Below are positions 17,886-27,482 of a stretch of 64,000 nucleotides of DNA, one piece after another. The notes under the pieces are model-generated. The model worked only from the letters and a program-made list of their open reading frames with translations. It was not told the DNA's origin and searched no databases. The translations under genes were made by a program, and so were the position numbers. Where the stretch lies: contig NC_014217.1 of assembly GCF_000092925.1 (NCBI RefSeq), positions 806,001 through 870,000 of the forward strand, read 5' to 3'. Each line of letters begins with the position of its first letter. Positions within the stretch are counted from its first letter, which is position 1. Origin of the DNA: Ancylobacter novellus DSM 506 (GTDB lineage Bacteria; Pseudomonadota; Alphaproteobacteria; Rhizobiales; Xanthobacteraceae).

Positions 17886-19484
17886 TCACTTCAGATCGAC
17901 GCCGTAGAACTCGTGGCGGCCGAAGGGGCTGACCTTGTAGTCGACCACTTCCTTGCGGGTCGGCTCGTAGACCACCGAGTGGGCGATGGTGAACCAGGGC
18001 GCATCTTCCTTGAAGATCACCTGCGCCTGCTCATAGAGCTTGGTGCGCTCGGCGGTGTCGGAGATGGTCTTGGCCTTCTCGATCAGCGCGTCGAAGTCCT
18101 TGTTGCACCACTTGGCGAGGTTCTGGCCGCCCTTGCGCGCGGCGGGGCAGCCGAGCAGGAAGAAGAAGTTGTCCGGGTCGCCATTGTCGCCGGTCCAGCC
18201 GAGCTGGCCGGTCATGTGCTCGCCTTCCTGCATGCGCTTGCGGTACTCGCCCCACTCATAGGAGACGAGCTTGGCATTGATGCCGAGCTTGGCGAGGTCG
18301 GCCTGCATCATCTCGGCGATGCGCTTGGCGTTCGGGTTGTAGGGGCGCTGCACCGGCATCCACCACAGGTCGATGTCGAGCGGGGTCTTCACGCCCGCGT
18401 CGGCCAGCATCTTCTTGGCCTTCTCGGGATCGTAGGGGTAGTCCTTCACGTCCTTGTTGTAGGACCAGATGGTCGGCGGGATCGGGTTGATCGCCGCCTG
18501 GCCGGCGCCCTGGTAGACGTCCTTGATGATCGCACCCTTGTCGATCGCCATGTTGAAGGCCTGGCGGACCTCCTTCTTGTCGAAGGGGGGCTTCTCGACG
18601 TTGAACGCCCAGTAGGCGATGTTGAGGCCCGGCTGCGAGAGCAGGTTGACCGCGGGATCGGTCTTCATGCCGGCGATGTCGGCCGGGTTCGGCGCGATCA
18701 TCACATGGCACTCGCCCTTCTTCAGCTTGGCGTAGCGCGCGGTCGGGTCGGGGGTGATGGCGTAGACGAGGTTGTCGAGCGCCGGCTTGCCCTCGAAATA
18801 GGCCGGGTTGGCCTTGTAGCGGATCACCGCGTCCTTCTGGTAGGCGACGAAGGAGAACGGGCCGGTGCCGACCGGAATCTGGTCGAACTGCTCGGGGGTG
18901 CCCTTCTTCAGCAGGAAGTCGGCATATTCCTTCGAATGGACGGTGGCGAAGTCCATGGCGAGGTTCGCCAGCATGGGCGCGTTCGGCCCCTTGAGCACGA
19001 ACTTCACCGTGTGGTCGTCGACCTTGTCGATGCTGGCGAGCAGGTCGGGCATGCCCATGTCGTTGAAGTAGTCGTAAGCGCCGCCGGTGACCTTGTGGTA
19101 CGGATTGTCCGGCTTCCACATGCGGTCGAAGGTGAAGATAACGTCGTCGGCGTTGAAGTCGCGGGTCGGCGTGAAGCCGTTGACGCCGGAGTGGAACTTC
19201 ACCCCCTTGCGCAGCTTGAAGGTGATTTCCTTGCCGTCGTCGCTCACCGTCCAGCTCTCGGCGAGGCCGGGCACCACCTTGGTGGAGCCGCGCTCGAACT
19301 CGACGAGCTGATTGTAGACAGGGCGGGCGGCATCGAAGCTGGTGCCGGTGGTATTGAGTGCCGGAGTGAAGTTCTCCGGGCTGCCTTCCGAGCAGTAGAC
19401 GAGCGTTTTGGCGGCGAAGGCGGGCGCGGCGAATGCCGTGAGCATGGCAGCCGCCAAGGCCACTTTGGTAGTGATGACCGACAT
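17886..19484 (-). CDS. dppA: Periplasmic peptide-binding protein DppA
   Basis: A protein of 532 residues with a Sec signal peptide (hydrophobic ALAAAMLTAFAAPAFAA, cleavage near residue 24). The SBP_bac_5 domain follows from KTLVYCSEGSPENFTPALN, as in DppA-type receptors (the EGSP segment near the peptide N-terminus site). It delivers di- or oligopeptides, or possibly heme precursors, to DppBC. It is the first gene of the operon and is divergent from the glutaryl-CoA dehydrogenase gene across 277 bases. Confidence 0.93.
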   Translation of the reverse strand: MSVITTKVALAAAMLTAFAAPAFAAKTLVYCSEGSPENFTPALNTTGTSFDAARPVYNQLVEFERGSTKVVPGLAESWTVSDDGKEITFKLRKGVKFHSGVNGFTPTRDFNADDVIFTFDRMWKPDNPYHKVTGGAYDYFNDMGMPDLLASIDKVDDHTVKFVLKGPNAPMLANLAMDFATVHSKEYADFLLKKGTPEQFDQIPVGTGPFSFVAYQKDAVIRYKANPAYFEGKPALDNLVYAITPDPTARYAKLKKGECHVMIAPNPADIAGMKTDPAVNLLSQPGLNIAYWAFNVEKPPFDKKEVRQAFNMAIDKGAIIKDVYQGAGQAAINPIPPTIWSYNKDVKDYPYDPEKAKKMLADAGVKTPLDIDLWWMPVQRPYNPNAKRIAEMMQADLAKLGINAKLVSYEWGEYRKRMQEGEHMTGQLGWTGDNGDPDNFFFLLGCPAARKGGQNLAKWCNKDFDALIEKAKTISDTAERTKLYEQAQVIFKEDAPWFTIAHSVVYEPTRKEVVDYKVSPFGRHEFYGVDLK

Positions 19485-19761
19485 GAAAAGTCCCCTCTAA
19501 CGGACAGCGCGGGCGTGGCGTGCCCATTGCGTGGGCCGGCCTATTGTTTGATCGCCGCGGTCCTGTGACGCACTCAAACACGGTTCAGAAAATTGCGCAA
19601 TGACACTTACCCCCCCGACCTAAGTCGCATGACGTACGGGAGTAGGGGCGCTACGGCGGGTTGTTTCACGCGCCGGGATGCACGCCGTCGTGCGAAGTTG
19701 TAAGACCGTCGGGCCGGCGCCATCGTCGGGTCATGTCGCCGTGCCGTTCGGGAGACGTCTC

Positions 19762-21000
19762 ATGAGTGCCGCGCCGTCCACAGCTCTCGCCGCCGCCCCG
19801 GCGGCTTCCGCCAAATCCGTCCGGGCCAGCTTCGACTGGAGCGATCCGTTCCATCTCGACGGGCAGCTTACCGAGGAGGAGCGGCTGGTGCGCGACACCG
19901 CGCGCGACTATGCGCAGGAGAAGCTGGCGCCGCGCGTAACCTCCGCCTTCATGGAGGAGCGCTTCGACCGCGAGATCATGAACGAGATGGGCGAGCTCGG
20001 CCTGCTCGGCCCCACCATTCCCGAGGAATATGGCGGCGCCGGCCTCGGCTACGTGTCCTACGGGCTGGTGGCGCGCGAGGTGGAACGGGTCGATTCGGGT
20101 TACCGCTCGGCGATGAGCGTGCAGTCCTCGCTCGTCATGCACCCGATCAACGCCTATGGCACCGAGGCGCAGAAAAAGAGGTTTCTGCCGAAACTCGCCA
20201 CCGGCGAATGGATCGGCTGCTTCGGCCTGACCGAGCCGGATGCCGGCTCCGACCCCGCCGGCATGCGCACCCGCGCCGAGAAGATCGACGGCGGCTACAG
20301 GCTGACCGGCTCGAAGATGTGGATCACCAACTCGCCCATCGCCGACGTGGCGGTGGTGTGGGCGAAGTCCGCGGCGCATGACAACGACATTCGCGGCTTC
20401 CTGGTCGAGCGCGGCGCCAAGGGCTTCTCGACGCCGAAGATCGAGAACAAGCTGTCGCTTCGCGCCTCCATCACCGGCGAGATCGTGCTCGACGGCGTCG
20501 AGGTGCCGGAGGAGAGCCTGCTGCCGGGCGCCTCGGGGCTGAAGGGGCCGTTCGGCTGCCTCAACCGCGCGCGCTTCGGCATCGGCTGGGGCACGATCGG
20601 CGCGGCGGAAGCCTGCTACGCCTCGGCGCGGCAGTACACGCTCGACCGCAAGCAGTTCGGCAAGCCGCTGGCGGCGACGCAGCTCATCCAGAAGAAGCTC
20701 GCCGACATGGCGACCGAGATTGCGCTCGGGCTCCAGCTCGCTTTGCGCGCCGGGCGGCTGTTCGACGAGGGGCAACTCCCCGTCGAGGCCATCTCCATGC
20801 TGAAGCGCAACAATTGCGGCAAGGCGCTCGACATCGCCCGCCTCGCCCGCGACATGCACGGCGGCAACGGCATCTCCGCCGAGTTCCCGGTGATGCGCCA
20901 CATGGTGAACCTCGAGACGGTCAACACCTATGAGGGCACGCACGACATCCACGCGCTGATCCTCGGCCGCGCGATCACCGGGCACCAGGCGTTCTTCTGA
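19762..21000 (+). CDS. gcdH: Glutaryl-CoA dehydrogenase (acyl-CoA dehydrogenase family)
   Basis: A protein of 412 residues with N-terminal, middle beta and C-terminal helical domains. The segments [15 protein letters not shown] and [18 protein letters not shown] are diagnostic for GcdH. The catalytic Glu is in [17 protein letters not shown] near the C-terminus. It oxidises and decarboxylates glutaryl-CoA to crotonyl-CoA in lysine/tryptophan catabolism, with FAD. The start at 19762 follows GGGAGACGTCTC; a longer frame to 19678 is unlikely. It stands alone, ending in a type B repeat. Confidence 0.92.
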   Translation: MSAAPSTALAAAPAASAKSVRASFDWSDPFHLDGQLTEEERLVRDTARDYAQEKLAPRVTSAFMEERFDREIMNEMGELGLLGPTIPEEYGGAGLGYVSYGLVAREVERVDSGYRSAMSVQSSLVMHPINAYGTEAQKKRFLPKLATGEWIGCFGLTEPDAGSDPAGMRTRAEKIDGGYRLTGSKMWITNSPIADVAVVWAKSAAHDNDIRGFLVERGAKGFSTPKIENKLSLRASITGEIVLDGVEVPEESLLPGASGLKGPFGCLNRARFGIGWGTIGAAEACYASARQYTLDRKQFGKPLAATQLIQKKLADMATEIALGLQLALRAGRLFDEGQLPVEAISMLKRNNCGKALDIARLARDMHGGNGISAEFPVMRHMVNLETVNTYEGTHDIHALILGRAITGHQAFF

Positions 21001-21017
21001 GGGGGCTCGAACAGGGT

Positions 21018-21103
21018 TGTCATCCCTGGGCTTGACCCGGGGATCCACGCTTCTTCGCGCACCGGAAAGACGTGGATGGCCGGGTCGATCCCGGCCATGA
21101 CGG
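21018..21103. repeat. Dispersed palindromic repeat, type B (copy 1)
   Basis: Opens with GTCATCCCTGGGCTTGACCC and closes with GGTCGATCCCGGCCATGACGG. It sits between the converging ends of gcdH and mgsA, where it could also act as a bidirectional hairpin terminator. Confidence 0.8.
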
Positions 21104-21122
21104 TGTGAGTGCGGGAGGTCGC

Positions 21123-21524
21123 CTAACCCTCCGCCGCCAGCGCAGCGATCAGCATCTGCGCGGTGGCGGGGTTCATGGCGAGGGGGATGTCGTAGACCAG
21201 CGCCACCCGCATCAGCGCCTTGACGTCGACATCGTGCGGCTGGGCGGTGAGCGGGTCGACGAAGAACACCAGCGCCCGCACGCGGTTCTCGGCGATCAGC
21301 GCGCCGATCTGCTGGTCGCCGCCGAGCGGGCCGCTCTTCAGCCGGGTGAGCCGCAATTCGGGACAGGCTTCGAGGATGCGCCCGCCGGTGGTGCCGGTGG
21401 CGACGATCTGGAAGCGGGCGAGGACATGGCGGTGGGCGATCGCCCACGCCACCATCTCGTCCTTCTTGCTGTCATGGGCGACGAGGCCGAGCAGGCCCGG
21501 CCCGAGGGATTCGCCAAGGGTCAT
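21123..21524 (-). CDS. mgsA: Methylglyoxal synthase
   Basis: A protein of 133 residues. Family signatures: [11 protein letters not shown] (His17, phosphate side), [20 protein letters not shown] with the catalytic Asp70, and [15 protein letters not shown] with His97. It converts dihydroxyacetone phosphate to methylglyoxal and phosphate, a bypass that relieves sugar-phosphate accumulation. It starts 17 bases after the Rrf2 regulator stop, so the two are probably co-transcribed. Confidence 0.93.
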   Translation of the reverse strand: MTLGESLGPGLLGLVAHDSKKDEMVAWAIAHRHVLARFQIVATGTTGGRILEACPELRLTRLKSGPLGGDQQIGALIAENRVRALVFFVDPLTAQPHDVDVKALMRVALVYDIPLAMNPATAQMLIAALAAEG

Positions 21525-21541
21525 GCGCGGCTCGTCATGCG

Positions 21542-21991
21542 TCAGATGTTGTACATCAGGTCGGCGTCGGGTGTGTCGGCGAACACGATCATGTCCTGCA
21601 GCGACATGCCGTCGAGGATCTCCGACATGGCGTCGCGCACCTTGCTCATGGTGATGCGCACCGAGCAGGTGGCGAGGTCCTCGCAGTCCTGGCACGGCAC
21701 ATAGGCGCTCTTGCTCGCGCAACTGATCGGGGCGAGGGGGCCGTCGAGGGTGCGGATGATGTGGCCGATGCGAATCTCGCGCGGGGTCTTGGCCAGCGCA
21801 TAGCCGCCGCCCGGCCCCTTCTTCGAGCGCAGCATGCCGGCATTGCGCAGTTCGAGCAGGATGGCGTCGAGGAACTTCTTGGGGATGTTGTTCGCGGTGG
21901 CGATCTCCTGGCCCATGGCGCTCGAGCCCGGCTCGATCCGCGCCAGATAAAGCATCGCCTTCAGGCCGTACTTGCCCTTGTTGGTCAGCAT
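21542..21991 (-). CDS. Rrf2-family transcriptional regulator
   Basis: A protein of 149 residues: winged helix-turn-helix at 1-65 ([16 protein letters not shown], then [10 protein letters not shown]), then a Cys cluster at 91, 100, 103 and 109. The spacing is near that of IscR/RirA-type iron-sulfur sensors, so it may carry an Fe-S cluster. Its targets are unknown; it is upstream of mgsA in the same direction and may link Fe-S or redox status to the methylglyoxal bypass. Confidence 0.88.
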   Translation of the reverse strand: MLTNKGKYGLKAMLYLARIEPGSSAMGQEIATANNIPKKFLDAILLELRNAGMLRSKKGPGGGYALAKTPREIRIGHIIRTLDGPLAPISCASKSAYVPCQDCEDLATCSVRITMSKVRDAMSEILDGMSLQDMIVFADTPDADLMYNI

Positions 21992-22090
21992 GTCCGTTCA
22001 AAAATCCCGGCGCGCGGCGGAAGCGAATCTCCCGCCGGCAGCATGCCATATAGATGGTAGATCAGCCGGATTTTCACCAGAAGGCGAATC

Positions 22091-22237
22091 TCAGCGTGCG
22101 GCCTCCACGGCGGCGACCTGCGGTGCGGACGGCCCTTGGCCGAACGGATGGGCAAAGAGGACCGCGCCGATGATCGCGGCATAAGCGAGCGCGAACAACA
22201 GCTTGTCACGATAGCGGCGGGCGCCGGCCTCTCTCAT
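22091..22237 (-). CDS. Small single-span membrane protein
   Basis: A protein of 48 residues with a strong ribosome binding site (GGAGAGGAACCG before the ATG). A basic N-terminus (MREAGARRYRDK) precedes one hydrophobic helix (LLFALAYAAIIGAVLFA) and a short tail. Likely topology is N-in. It is not recognised as a named family. Confidence 0.55.
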   Translation of the reverse strand: MREAGARRYRDKLLFALAYAAIIGAVLFAHPFGQGPSAPQVAAVEAAR

Positions 22238-22302
22238 CGGTTCCTCTCCGAGTGAAGAGGATAATCTATAAACAATGTGGGATTTTGTAAAGGAAGGCGC
22301 GC

Positions 22303-23619
22303 TCAGCTCAGCGCCGCGGCCTCGAAGGCGGCGGTAAAGGCGGCGACGCGGCGGTCGATGCGGATGTCGGAGGTGCGCAGCGGCCGCACCAGCGACAGCC
22401 CCTCCAGCGAGCGGGCGCGGGAGAGCGCGACATAGGCCTGACCCGCCGCGAAGGCGCCGCTGTCGAAATCGATGCGCACGTCGTCCAGCGTCAGGCCCTG
22501 CGCCTTGTGCACCGTCACCGCCCAAGCCGGGACGAGGGGAAGCTGGGTATAGGTGCCGACCACCTTGGCGGCGACCTTTCCAGTCGTCTCGTCCCAGTCG
22601 TAGCGGATGCGCTCCCAACTGGTGCGCTCGATCTCGACGAGGCCGGCGCCGTCGAGCCGCACATAGGCGCGGTCATGCGCCAGCCCGGTGATGGTGCCGA
22701 CCGAGCCGTTGACCCACTGCTTCTCGGGATCGTTGCGCACCGTCATGACGCGGGCGCCTACCTTCAGCACCAGCGTCTCGGGGACGGGCAGCCGGTCATT
22801 GGCGAGGTCGAACTCGCCCTCGCTCTTGCCCTCATAGACGCGCCCGTCGTCGGCCAGCGCCGAGAGGCCGCGTTGGTTGTAGGCGTCGACACGCATGTTC
22901 GTCGGCGCCAGCACCACCGGGATGCGGCCCGGCCGGTGCTCGCCGAAGGAGGCTTCGTTGATCGCCGCGACGGCCTCGTGGACGTAGCGGCCCGACCGCA
23001 GCGACGCGAGGTGGGAGACGAAATAGCTGTCGGTCTGGCGGTGCACCTGCAGGAACGGCAGCCGGGCCGGCTCCACTTCCCGCAGCACGCGGGCATCGAA
23101 GGCGAAGGGACCCTCATAGCCGAGATGGCCGAGGATCTCGCGCTCGGTTTGCGGCACGACGGGCGGCAATTGCAGGAAGTCGCCGACGAGCACCACCTGC
23201 ACCCCGCCGAAGGGCGCCGGATCGCCGCGGGCGATACGCAGGCAGCGGTCGACCGCGTCCAGCACGTCGGCGCGCACCATCGACACCTCGTCGATGACGA
23301 GGCGCTCCAGCTTCTTCATCAGAGTGCGCTTCGGCGAGCGCGGCTTGACCTGGTCGGGATCGACGAGGCGCGGCGGCAGGCCGAAGAAGGAATGGATGGT
23401 CTGCCCGCCGAGCTGCAGCGCCGCGACGCCGGTCGGCGCCAGGAAGGCCTGCCGCCCGCCGCCGTGGCGCCGAAGCGCGTGCAGGAAGGTGGTCTTCCCC
23501 GTGCCGGCGCCGCCCAGAACCATGACGATGGGCGCGCCCTCGCGCACCTTCGCCAGCGGCCCGGCGAAGGCATCGTCGGGCACGGCGGGTCGAATCGGCA
23601 GGCTCGGCTTGGCGTTCAT
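22303..23619 (-). CDS. PIF1-like ATP-dependent DNA helicase (SF1B)
   Basis: A protein of 438 residues. Helicase motifs in order: GGAGTGKTT (I), APTGVAALQLGG (Ia), VIDEVSMV (II), VGDFLQLPPV (III), then TVHKAQGLTLD (V) and YVALSRARSLEGL (VI). These define a Pif1/RecD-like superfamily 1B helicase translocating 5' to 3'. The protein is compact and lacks extra nuclease domains. Its role in alphaproteobacteria is poorly defined, probably structured-DNA processing. It ends 65 bases from the small membrane gene. Confidence 0.88.
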   Translation of the reverse strand: MNAKPSLPIRPAVPDDAFAGPLAKVREGAPIVMVLGGAGTGKTTFLHALRRHGGGRQAFLAPTGVAALQLGGQTIHSFFGLPPRLVDPDQVKPRSPKRTLMKKLERLVIDEVSMVRADVLDAVDRCLRIARGDPAPFGGVQVVLVGDFLQLPPVVPQTEREILGHLGYEGPFAFDARVLREVEPARLPFLQVHRQTDSYFVSHLASLRSGRYVHEAVAAINEASFGEHRPGRIPVVLAPTNMRVDAYNQRGLSALADDGRVYEGKSEGEFDLANDRLPVPETLVLKVGARVMTVRNDPEKQWVNGSVGTITGLAHDRAYVRLDGAGLVEIERTSWERIRYDWDETTGKVAAKVVGTYTQLPLVPAWAVTVHKAQGLTLDDVRIDFDSGAFAAGQAYVALSRARSLEGLSLVRPLRTSDIRIDRRVAAFTAAFEAAALS

Positions 23620-23678
23620 CGGCGCAATGGAGCACAGGAGGGAGGGCAGGGCGAATGTTGGGAGGGCTTCCGTGGACC

Positions 23679-23773
23679 GTCATCCCCGGGCTTGGCCCGG
23701 GGATCCACGACTTGGGCCGGTCGCGCGGCGTTTCCGAAGACGTGGATGGCCGGGTCAAGCCCGGCCATGACGG
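23679..23773. repeat. Dispersed palindromic repeat, type B (copy 2)
   Basis: Arms GTCATCCCCGGGCTTGGCCC and GGTCAAGCCCGGCCATGACGG flank a variable middle. It lies between the helicase gene start and the transporter gene stop. Confidence 0.85.
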
Positions 23774-23814
23774 CGTGCGAGCGGATCGCGTCCGACCAAT
23801 CCTCTTGACGATAT

Positions 23815-24657
23815 TCAATGCGTCTTGATCAGCACCAGCCCGATGACGATCAGCACGGCGGCGACGATGCGCTCGCGCCTCAGCGGCTCGTGCAGCACGA
23901 TCACCGCGATCGCCGCGCCGAACAGCACGCTGGATTCGCGCACGGCGGCGACAAGGCCGATCGGCGCCTTGGTCATCGCCCAGACGGCGATCCAGTAGGA
24001 GGTGAGCGACATTGCCGCGCCCGCGACGCCCGGGCCGACGAAGGATAGCGTCGAGGCGATCGCCCGCCGCCCCTTCCAGGCGAGGCCGAGGGCGGTGACG
24101 GTGACGCCGTCCAGCACGAACAGCCAGGCGGCGTAGAGGTGCGGGCTGGCGGCGGCGCGCGCGCCCATGCCGTCCACCAGCGTGAAGCCGGTGATGGTGA
24201 GGCCGCAGATCAGCGCGAGGCGTAGCGCCGTGCGGTCGAAGGCGGCGGCGCCGCGCCGGCGCCAGGCGATGGTGAGGATGCCGAAGGCCAGCAGCACCAC
24301 GCCGAGGAAGGCCTGCAGGTCGATCGCCTCGCCGATCAGCGTCACCGACAGGATGGTGGTGAGCAGCGGTGCGCTGCCGCGGGCGATGGGGTAGACAAGC
24401 CCCATGTCGGCGCGCCGGTAGGCGCCGGTCAGCGTCAGGTAGTAGACGACGTGGAGCAGCAGGGCGGCGATGATCCACGGCCAGACATGCAGCTCCGGCA
24501 GGCCAAGATAGAGCGCGATCGGCAGGGCGATGACGCCGCAGGCGGCGTTGACCAGCACCACCGCGAGGAAGGGATCGAGCCTGATCTTGAGGACGGCGTT
24601 CCAGCCCGCATGCATGGCGGCGCCGGCGATCACCGCCATGAAGACGTGGGGTTCCAT
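23815..24657 (-). CDS. DMT-superfamily (EamA) transporter
   Basis: A protein of 280 residues with ten predicted membrane helices in two EamA repeats, each ending in a conserved Pro/Gly stretch (GEAIDLQAFLGVVLLAFGI and HEPLRRERIVAAVLIVIGL). Such proteins usually export amino acids, sugars or metabolites across the inner membrane; the substrate cannot be read from sequence. It is monocistronic, flanked by type B repeats on both sides. Confidence 0.88.
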   Translation of the reverse strand: MEPHVFMAVIAGAAMHAGWNAVLKIRLDPFLAVVLVNAACGVIALPIALYLGLPELHVWPWIIAALLLHVVYYLTLTGAYRRADMGLVYPIARGSAPLLTTILSVTLIGEAIDLQAFLGVVLLAFGILTIAWRRRGAAAFDRTALRLALICGLTITGFTLVDGMGARAAASPHLYAAWLFVLDGVTVTALGLAWKGRRAIASTLSFVGPGVAGAAMSLTSYWIAVWAMTKAPIGLVAAVRESSVLFGAAIAVIVLHEPLRRERIVAAVLIVIGLVLIKTH

Positions 24658-24775
24658 GGATGCGGGATAGGCTTGAGGGGGCGATTCGTGAATCGCTACG
24701 TTCGTTGGAAGCTTAGCCGGAGAAGGTCGCGGCGCGCCGCTTATTTCCTGCGTCGCCCCGGACGATCCGGCACGC

Positions 24776-24863
24776 CGTCATCCCCGGGCTTGGCCCGGGA
24801 ATCCGCGACTTTTCGCATGCGCTGATCAAGGCGTGGATGCCCGGGCCGAGCCCGGGCATGACG
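24776..24863. repeat. Dispersed palindromic repeat, type B (copy 3)
   Basis: CGTCATCCCCGGGCTTGGCC and the complementary end GGGCCGAGCCCGGGCATGAC flank a middle of about 45 bases. It lies between the transporter start and the aldehyde dehydrogenase stop. Confidence 0.85.
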
Positions 24864-24903
24864 TTCGACGAGGGAGCGGCCGCCTTCGAGGGGCGGCCCC
24901 GCC

Positions 24904-26364
24904 TCACACGCCGAGCTGGGTGACGAACTTGGTGTTCACATAGGCTTCCATCGCCTCGGTGCCGCCTTCCGAGCCGTAGCCGGAATCCTTGATGCCGCCG
25001 AACGGCACCTCGGGCAGGGCGAGGCCGTGATGGTTGATCGACACCATGCCGCTCTCGACCCGGCGGGCGAACTCGTCGGCGCGGGTGCCGGAGGTGGTGT
25101 AGGCATAGGCGGCGAGGCCGTAGGGCAGGCGGTTCGCCTCCTCGATCACCGCCTCGGTGGAGGAGAACGGCATGATCGGCACGATCGGCCCGAAGGGCTC
25201 CTCGTTGAGGATGCGGGCGTCGGCCGGCAGGTCGGTCAGCACGGTGGGCTGGAAGAAATAGCCCTTGTTGCCGATGCGGGCGCCGCCGGTGCGCAGGGTC
25301 GCGCCCTTGGCGACGGCGTCGGCGGTGAGCGCCTCCATCGCCTCGACGCGGCGGGCATTGGCGAGCGGGCCCATGCGCACGCCGTCCTCGAGGCCGTTGC
25401 CGACCTTCACGCCCTGCACGGCCTCGGTGAAGCCATCGACGAAGCGCGAATAGATGTCCTCATGCACGAGGAAGCGCGTCGGCGAGACGCAGACCTGCCC
25501 GGCATTGCGGAACTTGGCGCCAGAGAGCAGCTTCACCGCCACCTCGACGTCGGCGTCCTCGAACACCACGGCCGGGGCATGGCCGCCGAGCTCCATGGTG
25601 ACACGCTTCATATGCGCACCGGCGAGCGCGGCGAGCTGCTTGCCCACCACGGTCGAGCCGGTGAAGGTGATCTTCTTCACGATCGGGTGCGGGATCAGGT
25701 AGCTGGAGATTTCCGCCGGCACGCCGAAGACGAGGTTGATCACGCCCTTGGGCAGACCGGCATCCTCATAGGCCTTCACCAGCGCGGCGCAGCTCGCCGG
25801 GGTCTCCTCCGGCCCCTTGAGGATGATCGAGCAGCCGGCGGCAAGCGCGGCGGAAATCTTGCGCACCGCCTGGTTGATCGGGAAGTTCCACGGCGTGAAG
25901 GCGGCGACCACGCCGACCGGCTCGCGGTGGACGATCTGCTGCACGCCCGCCGCGCGGGCGGGGATCAGCCGGCCATATTGGCGGCGGCCTTCCTCGGCGA
26001 ACCAGTCGATGATGTCGGCGGCGGCCTGGGTCTCCAGCCGCGCCTCGGGGAGCGGCTTGCCCTGCTCCATGGTCATGATGCGGGCGATGTCCTCGGTCCG
26101 CTCGCGCAGGATCTCGGCCGCCTTGCGCATCAGCTTGTAGCGCTCGTGCGGGGCGACGTGGCGCCAGGTGGAAAAGCCCTTCCCGGCGGCCACGAGCGCG
26201 GCGTCGAGGTCGGCGCGGCTCGCATGCGCCAGCGTGCCGATGACCTCCTCGGTCGCCGGGTTGACGATCGGCTGGCTGGCGGCGCCGCCGTCATGCCCGT
26301 GCCCCTCGCGCCACTGGCCGTCGATGAAGAGGAGGACGTCGGGATAGGAGACGGTGGACTGCAT
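24904..26364 (-). CDS. gabD: NAD-dependent aldehyde dehydrogenase, succinate-semialdehyde dehydrogenase type
   Basis: A protein of 486 residues. Catalytic features: TPWNFPINQAVRKISAALAAGC (cofactor site), ELGGHAPAVVFEDAD with the general-base Glu, and NAGQVCVSPTRF with the nucleophilic Cys. Overall pattern and length fit GabD-like enzymes (4-aminobutyrate degradation) and related semialdehyde dehydrogenases, so substrate assignment is tentative. The start at the ATG at 26364 fits the family; the frame is open to 26445. Confidence 0.82.
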   Translation of the reverse strand: MQSTVSYPDVLLFIDGQWREGHGHDGGAASQPIVNPATEEVIGTLAHASRADLDAALVAAGKGFSTWRHVAPHERYKLMRKAAEILRERTEDIARIMTMEQGKPLPEARLETQAAADIIDWFAEEGRRQYGRLIPARAAGVQQIVHREPVGVVAAFTPWNFPINQAVRKISAALAAGCSIILKGPEETPASCAALVKAYEDAGLPKGVINLVFGVPAEISSYLIPHPIVKKITFTGSTVVGKQLAALAGAHMKRVTMELGGHAPAVVFEDADVEVAVKLLSGAKFRNAGQVCVSPTRFLVHEDIYSRFVDGFTEAVQGVKVGNGLEDGVRMGPLANARRVEAMEALTADAVAKGATLRTGGARIGNKGYFFQPTVLTDLPADARILNEEPFGPIVPIMPFSSTEAVIEEANRLPYGLAAYAYTTSGTRADEFARRVESGMVSINHHGLALPEVPFGGIKDSGYGSEGGTEAMEAYVNTKFVTQLGV

Positions 26365-26520
26365 GGCCGGACCTTTCGGGCGTGGGGGTGGGCCATACCT
26401 AATACCGCCGGCGCGCCGCGAAAAGGGGCAGTCGGGGCCTGCCACGCGGGAACCTGAGCCCGGCTCGCTCGTTCACGAGGGAAGGCCGCCGGTATCCGGC
26501 GCCGGAGTGCGAGGGTGACG

Positions 26521-27054
26521 ATGACCCTGACCGATGCCGATGTGGACGCGCTGCTGCGCCTGGCCGCCGCCGCCGTCATCGGCATGGTGATCGGCATCAA
26601 CCGCGACCTGAAGGGCAAGCCGACGGGCATGCGCACGCTCGGACTGGTCTGCATGGGCGCGACTTTGGTGTCGCTCGCGGCGATCCGGGTCACCGACCTC
26701 GCCCAGCACCCCGACGCCATGAGCCGCGTGGTGCAGGGCATCCTGCAGGGCGTGCTCACCGGGGTCGGCTTCATCGGCGCCGGGGTCGTGCTGCGCGACC
26801 CGGAGGCGCTGGAGGTGCACGGCCTGACGACGGCCGCCACCGTGTGGGTGACGGCGGCGCTGGGCATCGCCTGCGCGCTCGGCGACTGGCACCTGATCGC
26901 GCTCGGCGTGGTCATCACGCTGGTGCTGCTGGTGGTGGTGAACCCGCTGGAGCGGGTGATCGAGCGCCGGGCTCGGAAGCCGAGGTCGCGGGTCTCGGAC
27001 GAGAACCGGCATCCGCAGCCGGAAGGAAGAGGGACGACGCATGCCGACCGTTGA
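26521..27054 (+). CDS. MgtC/SapB family membrane protein
   Basis: A protein of 177 residues. Membrane segments carry the family motif (AAAAVIGMVIGINRDLKGKPTGMRT, then GVLTGVGFIGAGVVLRD and GLTTAATVWVTAALGI). MgtC/SapB proteins act in the inner membrane, some by modulating P-type ATPases or the ATP synthase under low Mg2+ or acid. A GTG at 26515 is an alternative start. The following gene overlaps it by 14 bases. Confidence 0.9.
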   Translation: MTLTDADVDALLRLAAAAVIGMVIGINRDLKGKPTGMRTLGLVCMGATLVSLAAIRVTDLAQHPDAMSRVVQGILQGVLTGVGFIGAGVVLRDPEALEVHGLTTAATVWVTAALGIACALGDWHLIALGVVITLVLLVVVNPLERVIERRARKPRSRVSDENRHPQPEGRGTTHADR

Positions 27055-27406
27055 TCGCCTGCGCGAGGACATCAACCGGGGCCGCACCGGTGACAAGGTG
27101 CCGTTCCATGATCCCGCCGCCGCGCCGCTTGGCACCGATGACGAGGCCGCCGGCACGCCGCCGACGCCCGAGGACGTCGCGACGGCGCATGCCGCCGAGA
27201 TCGGCGGCGATGCGCGCCGCGGCCCGGCGGTGACGGATGAGCGTTCGCGCTCCTATGACGGGCAGGCGCCCGACACCCTGCCCGGCAGGGTACCCACCCC
27301 CTGGCCCGGCGGGCGCCGCCGCAACCGGCGGGCCGCCTTCATGCTGCTGGGCGCGGTCATCGCCATGGGCGCGCTGCTGTCGGTCTGGGCGGCGCTGATG
27401 TCCTGA
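27041..27406 (+). CDS. Hypothetical single-span membrane protein
   Basis: A protein of 121 residues. A long acidic, Ala/Pro-rich soluble N-terminal part (1-90) is followed by a basic patch (GGRRRNRR) and one C-terminal hydrophobic helix (AAFMLLGAVIAMGALLSVWAAL). It is translationally coupled to the MgtC gene by a 14-base overlap, so it may be its partner. No family is recognised. Confidence 0.6.
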   Translation: MPTVDRLREDINRGRTGDKVPFHDPAAAPLGTDDEAAGTPPTPEDVATAHAAEIGGDARRGPAVTDERSRSYDGQAPDTLPGRVPTPWPGGRRRNRRAAFMLLGAVIAMGALLSVWAALMS

Positions 27407-27482
27407 TCCCCATTGTCCCCGCGCCGATGAAACGGGAAGATGCGGCAGGCCGGTACCGGCCTGTTCGCATTGGGGGGGAAGG

